Source: SIG440 sp045591035 (GTDB lineage: Bacteria; Bacillota; Clostridia; Monoglobales; Monoglobaceae). From it: 18,296 nt of DNA. The stretch is taken from contig JAZNSG010000042.1 in the NCBI GenBank assembly GCA_045591035.1, positions 1 to 18,296 of the forward strand, written 5' to 3'. Numbering within the stretch: the first letter of the stretch is position 1; each line of letters begins with the position of its first letter. The notes beneath the pieces were generated by a model that had not been told where the DNA came from, made no database searches, and saw nothing but the letters and a program-made list of their open reading frames with translations. This document shows, in pieces, positions 6,960 through 14,509 of the stretch. Both the position numbers and the translations under genes were made by a program.

Positions 6960-8159
6960 ATGCAAAACTTTATATCATCAACAGCAAAGGCGGTCAGCCC
7001 GTCACCAACATTGTTTTTGGACGCAAAGTTCAAACAAATGAAAAAAGACGGTATACCCGTTGTGGGTTTTGGAGCTGGAGAACCTGATTTTGATACTCCT
7101 GAAAATATAAAATCGGCAGCAATTAAAGCAATAAATGATGGATTTACCAAATATACACCCGCTTCAGGAACAATCGAACTAAAAACCGCAATTTGCGAAA
7201 AATATAAAAGAGAATATGGTATTGAATATTCCATCGAAAACATAGTTGTTAGTAACGGAGGAAAACATTCGTTAACAAATATATTTATAGCAATATGTGA
7301 ACATGGCGATGAGGTTATTCTCCCTGCGCCTTTCTGGGTAAGCTATCCCGAAATGATTAAAATGGCAGGTGGAGTTCCTGTATATTTAAACACAAAAGAA
7401 GAAAACGATTTCAAGTTTTCGCCTGATGAGTTTGAGACTCTTATTACTCCAAAAACACGTGCCATTGTTCTTAATACGCCCAGTAATCCTACTGGTATGG
7501 TTTATACACGGGAAACATTGGAAGAAATTGCTGAAATAGCGGTAAAGCATAATATTTACATTATTCTTGATGAAATATATGAGAAGCTTGTATACGAGGG
7601 TGAGCACTTTAATATAGCGTCTATTAATGACGAGGTGAAGAATTTAACAATTGTAGTCAACGGGATGGCTAAATCCTATGCTATGACAGGTTGGAGAATA
7701 GGATATACTGCATCTTGCAAAGAGGTTGCAAAAGCTATGTCAAATATTCAGAGCCATGCTACTTCCAATCCTAACTCAATTGCTCAGGCTGCGTCTGTTG
7801 AAGCTTTAAACGGTGACCAATCCTCTGTTGAACTTATGCGAAAAGAATATCTTAAGCGCAGAGACTATATGGTTGAAAGAATAAATTCTATTGATGGAAT
7901 AAGCTGCAGAAAACCCAATGGCGCATTTTATATATTTATGAATGTGCAAGAGTTGCTCGGCAAACCTTTATATGGAAAAGTCTTCAATTCAGCAAGTGAA
8001 CTTTGTGACGATATGCTTGAAAGAGCTCTTGTTGCTCTTGTACCAAGTGAAGGATTTGGAATTGACGGATATGCCAGACTTTCATATGCAACATCTATGG
8101 AAACCATAAAAGAAGGTCTTGACAGGATAGAAAAATATATTAACGGTGAATACAAATAG
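6960..8159 (+). CDS. PLP-dependent aspartate-type aminotransferase (class I/II)
   Basis: The product is a fold-type I aminotransferase, most like the aspartate aminotransferase Igamma group (EC 2.6.1.1), moving an amino group between aspartate and 2-oxoglutarate or related pairs. The 399-residue protein shows GAGEPDFDTP at 38-47, NTPSNPTG (N176) and DEIYEKLVY with D204 and Y207. It also has PLP lysine K238 in GMAKSYAMTGWRIGY and phosphate-contacting R246. ATG 6960 is chosen because GTGGAGG lies 6 bases upstream; the TTG at 6945 overlaps this site. It is 17 bases from proC and shares a promoter with it, which suggests linked amino-acid metabolism. Exact substrate is not decided by the sequence; alanine, aromatic or other specificities are possible. 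Confidence 0.92.
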   Translation: MQNFISSTAKAVSPSPTLFLDAKFKQMKKDGIPVVGFGAGEPDFDTPENIKSAAIKAINDGFTKYTPASGTIELKTAICEKYKREYGIEYSIENIVVSNGGKHSLTNIFIAICEHGDEVILPAPFWVSYPEMIKMAGGVPVYLNTKEENDFKFSPDEFETLITPKTRAIVLNTPSNPTGMVYTRETLEEIAEIAVKHNIYIILDEIYEKLVYEGEHFNIASINDEVKNLTIVVNGMAKSYAMTGWRIGYTASCKEVAKAMSNIQSHATSNPNSIAQAASVEALNGDQSSVELMRKEYLKRRDYMVERINSIDGISCRKPNGAFYIFMNVQELLGKPLYGKVFNSASELCDDMLERALVALVPSEGFGIDGYARLSYATSMETIKEGLDRIEKYINGEYK

Positions 8160-8176
8160 AAAAAGGGGTAACTAAA

Positions 8177-8974
8177 GTGAAAATCGGGATTATCGGTTCG
8201 GGAAATATGGCAACTGCCTTGGCGTCTGGTTTTATAAATTCAAACGCTGTAGAAAAAGAGAATATTTTGATTAGCGATGCGAATGAAAAAGTTCTTGAGA
8301 AATGGGCGAAATATGGTGTATCCGTCACTACAGACAATCTGAAAGTCTGTGAGTTCGGGGATATAGTTATTTATGCTGTGAAACCAAATATTTTGCCATC
8401 AGTTCTCGAAGAAACCAAGCCCGGGGCAAAAAGCAAAACCCTTATTTCTATTGCAGCAGGGGTTACTATTGAAACCATAGAAAAATATTTAGGCAAAGGT
8501 ATGCACATTCTTCGGGCGATGCCCAACACTCCGGCTCAGGTTGGTTGTGGAATGACCGTTTTGTCACCTAATAAAAACATAACAGACTCAGAGCTTGAAA
8601 TAGCCGGAAATTTATTTTCAGGTATCGGTTCAGTTGCTATTCTTGATGAAAAACATATAAACGCTGCAACAGCACTTCATGGGAGCAGTCCGGCTTATGT
8701 GTATATGCTTATTGAAGCTATGGCAAACAGTGGTGTTAAATATGGTATTCCAAAAGATGTTGCATTAATTCTTGCGGCAAAAGCAGTAGAAGGTTCAGCA
8801 AAGATGGTTCTGGAAACAAAAAAACATCCCTCTGAGCTTAAGGACGCGGTATGTTCACCCGGAGGAACTACTATTGCGGCAGTTCTTGCCCTTGAAGAAT
8901 CCGGATTTACTTCGGCAATAGCCAAAGGCATTGATGCTTGTGTTGAAAAAGCCGAGGAAATGTCAAAAAAATAA
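8177..8974 (+). CDS. proC: Pyrroline-5-carboxylate reductase
   Basis: ProC reduces 1-pyrroline-5-carboxylate to L-proline with NAD(P)H (EC 1.5.1.2), the final step of proline synthesis. The 265-residue protein starts with the Rossmann dinucleotide motif GIIGSGNMA (4-12) and has VKPNILP. It also has the central RAMPNTPAQVGCGMTVL segment, HGSSPAYVYMLIEAM, and the C-terminal signature SPGGTTIAAVLALEE. The start is GTG at 8177 with AAAAGGGG at 8160-8167. It lies 17 bases after the aminotransferase and is probably co-transcribed. No proA/proB is nearby, so glutamate-semialdehyde or ornithine supply must come from elsewhere. Confidence 0.97.
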   Translation: MKIGIIGSGNMATALASGFINSNAVEKENILISDANEKVLEKWAKYGVSVTTDNLKVCEFGDIVIYAVKPNILPSVLEETKPGAKSKTLISIAAGVTIETIEKYLGKGMHILRAMPNTPAQVGCGMTVLSPNKNITDSELEIAGNLFSGIGSVAILDEKHINAATALHGSSPAYVYMLIEAMANSGVKYGIPKDVALILAAKAVEGSAKMVLETKKHPSELKDAVCSPGGTTIAAVLALEESGFTSAIAKGIDACVEKAEEMSKK

Positions 8975-8986
8975 TTTCATAAATTT

Positions 8987-9054
8987 ATAGCTTGTCTCAT
9001 AAGTTTAGTTGTATGCAAATACAACGATTAGCTACAAAAGGGGAGACAAGTTAT
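8987..9054 (+). promoter_or_regulatory. Structured leader that can occlude the spoIIM ribosome binding site and start codon
   Basis: ATAGCTTGTCTC (8987-8998) can pair with GAGACAAGTTAT (9043-9054) as 12 bp with one G-U pair. The 3' arm covers the end of the GGGGAG ribosome binding site and the first two bases of the spoIIM ATG. Between the arms is a second perfect hairpin, GTTGTAT-gcaa-ATACAAC (9008-9025). Such a fold would hold back translation unless opened. The pairing is read directly; a regulatory role is inference, and I do not recognise a named riboswitch or thermosensor family. Confidence 0.5.
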
Positions 9055-9691
9055 GAAAAAAATTAATCTTAAAAGAAAAATAACAAATTATTTATCCATA
9101 AATAAAACTCCACTTGTTTTTTCGTGTTTGAGTATATTTGTGGGCGTCATCATAGGTTCATTCGTTGCTGCATTTATGTGTGGCAACGACTTTGACAGTT
9201 TAAATTCTTACTTAAAAAATTTCATTTCGGCATATAATCTTCAGACCATTGATTCATGGGATATTTTTCGTACATCATTATATAACGGCATAAAAACAGT
9301 ACTGATTATGTGGATATCGGGTGTGTGGGTTTATTTTCTTCCCTTGTCCTACATCCAACTGCTTTCAAAAGGATACAAGATTGGTTTGACTATTGCCATC
9401 TTTGTGCGTGTATTCGGTGGCTTTGGCGTATTGTTTTCGGTGGTATCTCTTTTGGTGCAGATATTGTTTCTTGTGCCCATAATGATTTTTTATTGTGTTT
9501 TCAACACAAGGTTTTCCATAAGGCTTCACAAACTTCGCGGACAAAGAGTTTCATCTGATTTGAGAAATGAGATTTGCTTTAAAAACCTTGTGTATTTGTT
9601 TATAATTATTGTTTTGACGCTTATTTATTGTTTGGCTGAAGCGTTTATAATGCCACCAATTTTAAAATTAGTATGTTCGTTTTTTATTTAA
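9053..9691 (+). CDS. spoIIM: Stage II sporulation protein M
   Basis: SpoIIM is an integral membrane protein of the SpoIID-SpoIIM-SpoIIP machine that drives septal peptidoglycan remodelling and forespore engulfment. The 212-residue product has a basic N-terminus and about five membrane segments (roughly 21-43, 80-102, 108-128, 129-150 and 178-205). It also carries the family features FVGVIIGSFVAA, a conserved GIKTVLIMWISG stretch, and a VFGGFG glycine-rich turn. In Firmicutes spoIIM often lies next to xerD, as here (22 bases apart). An AAAAGGGGAG ribosome binding site lies upstream but falls inside a predicted stem. In Bacillus, engulfment genes are under sigma-E; I could not find a convincing sigma-E promoter here. 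Confidence 0.9.
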   Translation: MKKINLKRKITNYLSINKTPLVFSCLSIFVGVIIGSFVAAFMCGNDFDSLNSYLKNFISAYNLQTIDSWDIFRTSLYNGIKTVLIMWISGVWVYFLPLSYIQLLSKGYKIGLTIAIFVRVFGGFGVLFSVVSLLVQILFLVPIMIFYCVFNTRFSIRLHKLRGQRVSSDLRNEICFKNLVYLFIIIVLTLIYCLAEAFIMPPILKLVCSFFI

Positions 9692-9713
9692 AAGGAAAGG
9701 AGAGAAAATACCT

Positions 9714-10607
9714 ATGACAGCAATAGCCGACGAGTTTGTTGTTTATCTCAAAAAAACAAAAAAAGCCTCTGAAAACACCTTGTTGTCATATAAGCGTGAT
9801 ATTTTGAAGTTTCTTTCTTTTCTTGATGATAAAGGGACAAAAATAGAGTCCGCAGGTGGTACAACTATTCTCGACTATCTAATGCAAATGCAAAAGTCAG
9901 GGAAATCAACAGCAACTGTATCCCGAAACCTTGCATCCATTCGCTCGTTATTTCATTTCCTGCAAAGCAAAAAAATTGTTGAGGCTGATCCAACAGCCCA
10001 ACTTCATTCCTTTAAAATAGAAAAGAAGTTACCTGAGGTTCTGACGAGTGAAGAAACCGAAAGACTTTTGAATCAACCCAATTCGTCTGATGCAAAAGGA
10101 TGTCGTGATAAAGCAATGCTTGAGCTTTTGTATGCAACAGGGATAAGAGTCAGTGAAATGATAGACCTTAAACTATCAGATGTTGATATGAATGTCGGAT
10201 ACATAAATTGTAAGCATGGAGAAAAACTGAGAGTTATACCTGTTTATGCATTAGCGAGAAAAGCCGTTAAGGATTACATAGACAATGTCAGGGACACAAT
10301 GATTAAAAAGGGAGAAAAGGTTGATAATCTGTTTGTTAATTGCAACGGAAACAAGCTTACCCGCCAAGGCTTTTGGAAAATAATAAAGCAATACGCCCTT
10401 TTGGCAAATATTAACAAAGACATTACTCCCCATACCCTGAGGCACTCGTTTGCCACACATCTTATTGAGAATGGAGCTGACCTTAAATCGGTTCAGGAAA
10501 TGCTTGGGCATACCGACATTTCATCTACTCAGGTTTATTCTCAGGTTGTAAAAAAACATCTTAAGGATGTATATAAAAGTGCTCATCCGCGAGCTAAAAA
10601 TAAGTAA
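9714..10607 (+). CDS. xerD: Tyrosine recombinase XerD-like
   Basis: This is a site-specific tyrosine recombinase that resolves chromosome dimers at dif with FtsK. The 297-residue protein has an N-terminal SAM-like core-binding domain (about 1-90) and a catalytic domain with all active residues: R145 (ATGIRVSEM), K167 in the beta-hairpin, H240 and R243 (HTLRHSFATHL), H266 (GHTDIS) and nucleophile Y275. AAGGAGAG precedes ATG 9714. Position directly after spoIIM and the standard length fit a chromosomal XerD rather than a mobile-element integrase; no element ends or att repeats are visible. XerC versus XerD cannot be settled from sequence alone. Confidence 0.93.
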   Translation: MTAIADEFVVYLKKTKKASENTLLSYKRDILKFLSFLDDKGTKIESAGGTTILDYLMQMQKSGKSTATVSRNLASIRSLFHFLQSKKIVEADPTAQLHSFKIEKKLPEVLTSEETERLLNQPNSSDAKGCRDKAMLELLYATGIRVSEMIDLKLSDVDMNVGYINCKHGEKLRVIPVYALARKAVKDYIDNVRDTMIKKGEKVDNLFVNCNGNKLTRQGFWKIIKQYALLANINKDITPHTLRHSFATHLIENGADLKSVQEMLGHTDISSTQVYSQVVKKHLKDVYKSAHPRAKNK

Positions 10608-10608
10608 A

Positions 10609-10645
10609 TTAACGGCTGCATTGATTGTAGCCGTTAAAATTATTT
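10609..10645 (+). terminator. Terminator after xerD
   Basis: TTAACGGCTGCA (10609-10620) pairs with TGTAGCCGTTAA (10626-10637) as a 12-bp stem with one G-U pair and a 5-base loop, one base after the xerD stop. The tail (AATTATTT) is a poor U tract, so efficiency is uncertain. Confidence 0.7.
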
Positions 10646-10811
10646 CAGGCAGAAAAACTTATCATAATAGAAGAAATCTTGAAATTAATATGCTGCACAA
10701 ATTGTGTTCAAATGTGAAAAAAATAACTATATATTGTGTTTTTAGTCATTTTCTGTACAAACTGATGATATAAAAGTCGAAAAAACTAATTTTCCTTGTT
10801 AATATAGCATA
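10646..10811 (+). other. AT-rich gap between xerD terminator and pfl promoter
   Basis: The xerD-to-pfl gap is 312 bases long. Apart from the xerD terminator and the pfl promoter I find no gene, tRNA or repeat. The short frames in this stretch have no ribosome binding site or recognisable product. TTGTTAA (10796-10802), 10 bases before the -35, resembles one half of a Rex (NADH-sensing repressor) operator, but the second half is not convincing. Confidence 0.4.
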
Positions 10812-10840
10812 TTGCTTATTTTGTCTTGATATGTTAAAAT
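10812..10840 (+). promoter_or_regulatory. Promoter of the pfl operon
   Basis: TTGCTT (10812-10817) and TAAAAT (10835-10840) have 17-base spacing, with TG one base before the -10. Transcription from near 10847 would give a leader of about 73 bases. That leader includes an imperfect AT-rich inverted repeat (10848-10859 with 10875-10884) and the AGAAAGGAAG ribosome binding site. Confidence 0.65.
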
Positions 10841-10919
10841 AAATAATACGGAAAATTATCGGATTTCATAATTAATAATTTCGTAGGCTATTTACAATCG
10901 AGAAAGGAAGATCACACAT

Positions 10920-13022
10920 ATGAAATACATCTTTGATGCCTGGAAAGGCTTTGAAAGTGGAACATGGGAAAAAGAAATAAATGTCAGAAGTTTTATTAAG
11001 CATAATTATATTCCCTATGACGGAAATGAAAGTTTTCTCGAACAGCCTACTGAAAATACAGTTGAACTTTGGAACAAAGTCCTTGACCTTGCTAAAAAGG
11101 AGAGAGAAGCCGGTGGCGTTCTTGATATGGATACAAAAATCATTTCCACCATCACTTCTCATGCGCCCGGTTATCTTGACAAAGATAAGGAAAAAATTGT
11201 AGGTTTTCAGACGGATAAGCCATTTAAACGCGCTCTTATGCCTTATGGTGGTATTCGAATGGCTGAAAAGGCTTGTGCTGAAAACGGATACACCATCGAC
11301 CCGGAGGTTAAAGAGTTTTTCTCTACCCACAGAAAGACTCATAATGCAGGTGTTTTTGATGTATATACTCCTGAAATGAGAGCTTGTCGTTCAAGCCATA
11401 TAATTACCGGTCTCCCTGACGCATACGGCAGAGGAAGAATCATAGGGGACTATCGTCGTGTTGCACTTTATGGTGTAGACAGACTGATTGAAGATAAAAA
11501 AGAACAAAAAGAGACTACATCGTCTGCTATGTATTCAGAGGTTATTCGCGACAGAGAAGAGCTTTCAGAACAAATTCGGGCTCTTGAAGATTTGAAAAAG
11601 ATGGCACTTAGCTATGGCTTTGATATATCTCTTCCGGCAAAAGACACAAAAGAAGCTGTGCAATGGCTGTATTTTGGTTATCTGGCAGCTGTCAAGGAAC
11701 AAAATGGTGCTGCAATGTCTTTAGGCAGAACTTCAACTTTTCTTGACATATACTCAACCAGAGATATTATGAATGGTGTTTACACTGAAAGAGAAATACA
11801 GGAGATAATAGACCATTTCATTATGAAATTACGTCTTATAAAATTTGCTCGTACACCTGAATACAATGCACTTTTCTCCGGCGACCCACAATGGGTCACT
11901 GAATCAATAGGTGGTGTAGCAGTTGATGGACGACACATGGTTACAAAAATGTCCTATCGTTATCTGCAGACTCTCTATAATCTTGGCCCGGCACCTGAGC
12001 CTAATCTTACTGTGTTATGGTCCACAAAACTTCCGGACAACTTTAAAAAATACTGTGCGAAAATTTCCATTGAAACTTCTTCAGTGCAGTATGAAAATGA
12101 TGATTTGATGAGAGTTACCCATGGAGATGACTATGCGATTGCTTGTTGCGTTTCATCCATGCGAGTTGGTAAAGAGATGCAGTTTTTTGGTGCACGTGCT
12201 AATCTTGCAAAATGTTTGCTTTATGCAATAAACGGTGGTGTTGACGAGATTTCAGGTAAACAGATAGCTCCGAACTATCGTCCGATTACTTCTGAATACC
12301 TTGACTATGATGAAGTGATGAGCCGTTATGATGATATGATGAAATGGCTTGCACGCGTTTATGTGAATACTCTCAATATTATACACTATATGCATGATAA
12401 GTATTGCTACGAAAAGCTTCAAATGGCACTTCATGATAAACACGTTACACGTTGGTTTGCAACTGGCATAGCCGGACTCTCTGTCGTTGCAGACTCGCTT
12501 TCCGCCATCAAATACGCAAAAGTTAAGGCAGTGCGAAATGATGCAGGTATTGTTATTGACTACGAAATTGAAGGAGATTTCCCTAAATACGGAAATGATG
12601 ATGACCGTGTAGACTCCATTGCTTATGATATTGTTCATCGGTATATGGAGCACATAAGAAAAAATCATACCTATCGTGAAAGCATCCCGACCACTTCGAT
12701 TCTTACAATTACCTCGAATGTAGTATACGGGAAAAATACGGGCGCAACCCCTGATGGCAGAAAAAAAGGTGAAGCATTTGCCCCGGGAGCAAACCCTATG
12801 CATAAACGAGATACCCATGGTGCAGTTGCTTCTTTGGCATCTGTTTCAAAACTATCATTTTTGGATGCTCAGGATGGCATTTCAAATACATTCTCTATTA
12901 TTCCTGGTGCACTTGGCAAGGATGACCGAGTTTTTGTGGGAGATATTGATATAGAGTTGGATTGCACAAACGGTGCTTGTTTTAGCCCTACACTTTTTGA
13001 GGGGCTTGACACAGAGGAATAA
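10920..13022 (+). CDS. pflB: Formate C-acetyltransferase (pyruvate formate-lyase) core subunit without glycyl-radical domain
   Basis: PFL converts pyruvate and CoA to acetyl-CoA and formate (EC 2.3.1.54) without oxygen. The 700-residue product matches the PFL domain throughout: FKRALMPYGGIRMAE near residue 100, ACCVSSMRVGKEMQFFGARA with the catalytic cysteine pair C409-C410, and TPDGRKKGEAFAPGANP. It ends early: after NTFSIIPGALGKDD the family sequence stops. A 31-residue acidic tail with two cysteines (C682, C687) replaces the usual C-terminal stretch with the essential RVSGYA glycine. That domain is encoded by the next gene, 23 bases downstream, with its own ribosome binding site. The core alone cannot hold a glycyl radical, so activity should need the small protein. 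E. coli PFL has about 760 residues in one chain. Confidence 0.95.
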   Translation: MKYIFDAWKGFESGTWEKEINVRSFIKHNYIPYDGNESFLEQPTENTVELWNKVLDLAKKEREAGGVLDMDTKIISTITSHAPGYLDKDKEKIVGFQTDKPFKRALMPYGGIRMAEKACAENGYTIDPEVKEFFSTHRKTHNAGVFDVYTPEMRACRSSHIITGLPDAYGRGRIIGDYRRVALYGVDRLIEDKKEQKETTSSAMYSEVIRDREELSEQIRALEDLKKMALSYGFDISLPAKDTKEAVQWLYFGYLAAVKEQNGAAMSLGRTSTFLDIYSTRDIMNGVYTEREIQEIIDHFIMKLRLIKFARTPEYNALFSGDPQWVTESIGGVAVDGRHMVTKMSYRYLQTLYNLGPAPEPNLTVLWSTKLPDNFKKYCAKISIETSSVQYENDDLMRVTHGDDYAIACCVSSMRVGKEMQFFGARANLAKCLLYAINGGVDEISGKQIAPNYRPITSEYLDYDEVMSRYDDMMKWLARVYVNTLNIIHYMHDKYCYEKLQMALHDKHVTRWFATGIAGLSVVADSLSAIKYAKVKAVRNDAGIVIDYEIEGDFPKYGNDDDRVDSIAYDIVHRYMEHIRKNHTYRESIPTTSILTITSNVVYGKNTGATPDGRKKGEAFAPGANPMHKRDTHGAVASLASVSKLSFLDAQDGISNTFSIIPGALGKDDRVFVGDIDIELDCTNGACFSPTLFEGLDTEE

Positions 13023-13045
13023 ATAATTTTCAGGAGGAAAATACT

Positions 13046-13288
13046 ATGGCAGCAACACAAAATCAAATTGACAATCTGGTATCCCTTCTTGATGGATATG
13101 TTAAAAAGGGCGGACATCATCTTAATGTAAATGTATTCTCAAAAGAAACACTTCTTGAGGCTCAGGCACATCCCGAAAAATATCCGCAACTTACAGTGCG
13201 TGTGAGCGGATATGCTGTTAACTTTATAAAGCTTACAAAAGAACAGCAGGATGAAGTTATTTCAAGAACTTTTCACGACAAAATCTGA
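13046..13288 (+). CDS. Stand-alone glycyl-radical domain protein (GrcA/YfiD-like), PFL small subunit
   Basis: The 80-residue protein is the C-terminal glycyl-radical domain of PFL as a separate gene. After seven leader residues (MAATQNQ) it aligns with the normal PFL end: NLVSLLDGY, GGHHLNVNV, HPEKYPQLT, then VRVSGYAVNF with radical glycine G55 (codon at 13208-13210), and EQQDEVISRTFHDKI. An AGGAGG 7 bases before the ATG shows a true start, and the frame differs from that of the core gene. E. coli YfiD/GrcA is a related protein that replaces the radical domain of oxygen-cleaved PFL; here no intact domain exists in the core, so it is probably an obligate subunit. Its stop overlaps the activase start (TGATG). 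Confidence 0.92.
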   Translation: MAATQNQIDNLVSLLDGYVKKGGHHLNVNVFSKETLLEAQAHPEKYPQLTVRVSGYAVNFIKLTKEQQDEVISRTFHDKI

Positions 13289-14037
13289 TGAGTGCAAGAG
13301 GTTTTATCCATTCCACTGAAAGCTTCGGTACAGTTGATGGACCGGGGATAAGATATGTTGTATTTATGCAAGGGTGTCCTTTGCGCTGTGCTTATTGTCA
13401 TAACCCTGACACTTGGGAAATCGGAACAGGCCGTGAAACAACACCTGATGAAATTCTGCGAGATTACAAAAAAAATGAAGCCTTTTATTTGCGGGGTGGA
13501 TTAACCATAACCGGAGGCGAACCTTTGCTTCAGCTGGATTTTATTATTGACCTATTTAAAAAGGCGAAAAAATCTGGCATCCATACATGTATCGATACCT
13601 CAGGGATAACCTACAACGAAAAAAGCGAAGAACAGCTACGGAAGCTTGATGAGCTTATGGAATATTGTGATTTGGTTATGCTTGACATAAAGCATATTGA
13701 TACGAACAAACACAAAGCTCTTACAGGTATGGGCAATGAAAACATACTTCTTTTTGCAAAGTATCTTGAACGAAAAAATATTCCTGTATGGATACGACAT
13801 ATTGTCATTGAAGGAATTACCGATGATGAAGCAGACCTTCGGGCTTTGGGAAAATTTATCGGTGGCCTGAAAAATTTGAAGGCTCTTGATGTTTTACCAT
13901 ATCATACGCTTGGTGTTTCAAAATATGCTGAAATGGGTATTTTGTATCCACTTGAGGGGCTTTCTGCTTTGAGTATGGATGATGCCATAAAAGCGAAAAA
14001 ATATATTCTTGACGAAATACAAAAAACAAGAAGGTGA
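13288..14037 (+). CDS. pflA: Pyruvate formate-lyase activating enzyme
   Basis: This radical SAM enzyme (EC 1.97.1.4) uses a [4Fe-4S] cluster and S-adenosylmethionine to abstract hydrogen from the PFL glycine, here G55 of the preceding small protein. The 249-residue product has the cluster motif CPLRCAYC (C30, C34, C37), the SAM-binding GGEP at 76-79, and DIKH and DVLPYH segments typical of PflA. The ATG overlaps the small-subunit TGA by one base, so translation is probably coupled. There is no separate ribosome binding site of note. Core, radical domain and activase in one operon imply that the three proteins act as a unit. A terminator overlaps the stop codon. Confidence 0.96.
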   Translation: MSARGFIHSTESFGTVDGPGIRYVVFMQGCPLRCAYCHNPDTWEIGTGRETTPDEILRDYKKNEAFYLRGGLTITGGEPLLQLDFIIDLFKKAKKSGIHTCIDTSGITYNEKSEEQLRKLDELMEYCDLVMLDIKHIDTNKHKALTGMGNENILLFAKYLERKNIPVWIRHIVIEGITDDEADLRALGKFIGGLKNLKALDVLPYHTLGVSKYAEMGILYPLEGLSALSMDDAIKAKKYILDEIQKTRR

Positions 14038-14063
14038 TATTCAATAAGGAGTATCACCTTTTT
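14031..14063 (+). terminator. Terminator of the pfl operon
   Basis: AAGGTGATA (14031-14039) pairs with TATCACCTT (14052-14060) as a perfect 9-bp stem with a 12-base loop, running into five Ts (14059-14063). The pflA TGA (14035-14037) lies inside the left arm. Confidence 0.85.
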
Positions 14064-14077
14064 AATTTCCTCGTTTG

Positions 14078-14106
14078 TTGCATTATTTCTCAGAATATGA
14101 TAAAAT
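14078..14106 (+). promoter_or_regulatory. Promoter for the cupin gene
   Basis: TTGCAT (14078-14083) and TAAAAT (14101-14106) are 17 bases apart, and TG one base upstream makes an extended -10. It falls between the pfl terminator and the cupin start at 14137 and probably also serves the Dat-like gene. Confidence 0.75.
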
Positions 14107-14136
14107 AAATTAAAAGCATTATAGGGAGAGATTTAT

Positions 14137-14481
14137 ATGTATAAAGAATTAAAAGAACTAAAAACAGTAACAAAATTCAATAACGAAGGCAAAGAAAAAA
14201 TGCTTAAGACCAATCTTGCAGATTTTGATGCATGGAATCCCAAAGCAAGACTTTTTTCTTTGATTCAGGTAAAACCGGGCGAAGAAGTGGAATTTCATAT
14301 GCACATAGGTGAAAGTGAAACCTTCTTTATTCTTTCAGGACAAGGCATCTATAACGATAACGGAAAAAGTGTTGATGTTGTTCCCGGAATGGTAACATTC
14401 ACTCCGTCAGGTGAAGGTCATTCCATAAAAAATACCGGTGATGAGATACTTGTTTTTATTGCGCTAATCGTTGTTGACTAA
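14137..14481 (+). CDS. Small single-domain cupin protein
   Basis: The 114-residue protein is one cupin beta-barrel. Motif 1 is seen as H54-x-H56 followed by E61 and G68 (EFHMHIGESETFFILSGQG). Motif 2 has PGMVTFTPSGEGHSIKNTG with H95. These four residues (H54, H56, E61, H95) are the usual metal ligands, so it probably binds a divalent metal. Cupins of this size include isomerases, small-molecule sensors and sugar- or oxalate-related proteins; nothing here decides the function. GGGAGAG precedes the ATG, and the gene has its own promoter. It is 28 bases before the aminotransferase-like gene, likely on the same transcript. I do not assign a substrate. Confidence 0.85.
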   Translation: MYKELKELKTVTKFNNEGKEKMLKTNLADFDAWNPKARLFSLIQVKPGEEVEFHMHIGESETFFILSGQGIYNDNGKSVDVVPGMVTFTPSGEGHSIKNTGDEILVFIALIVVD

Positions 14482-14509
14482 GGTTTGTTTAAAAGAGGAA
14501 CTTTAAAAA

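Noticed and set aside
10796..10817. Rex operator upstream of the pfl promoter
   Set aside because: One half-site (TTGTTAA) is good but the second half does not match an inverted copy at the right distance.
12252..12818. 188-codon minus-strand frame opposite pflB
   Set aside because: It is a shadow of the conserved PFL core and has no ribosome binding site.
12990..13060. PFL split caused by a frameshift error
   Set aside because: The small gene has its own AGGAGG and ATG. The core keeps 31 extra residues beyond the homologous region, and the upstream part of the small frame does not carry PFL sequence that would join the two.
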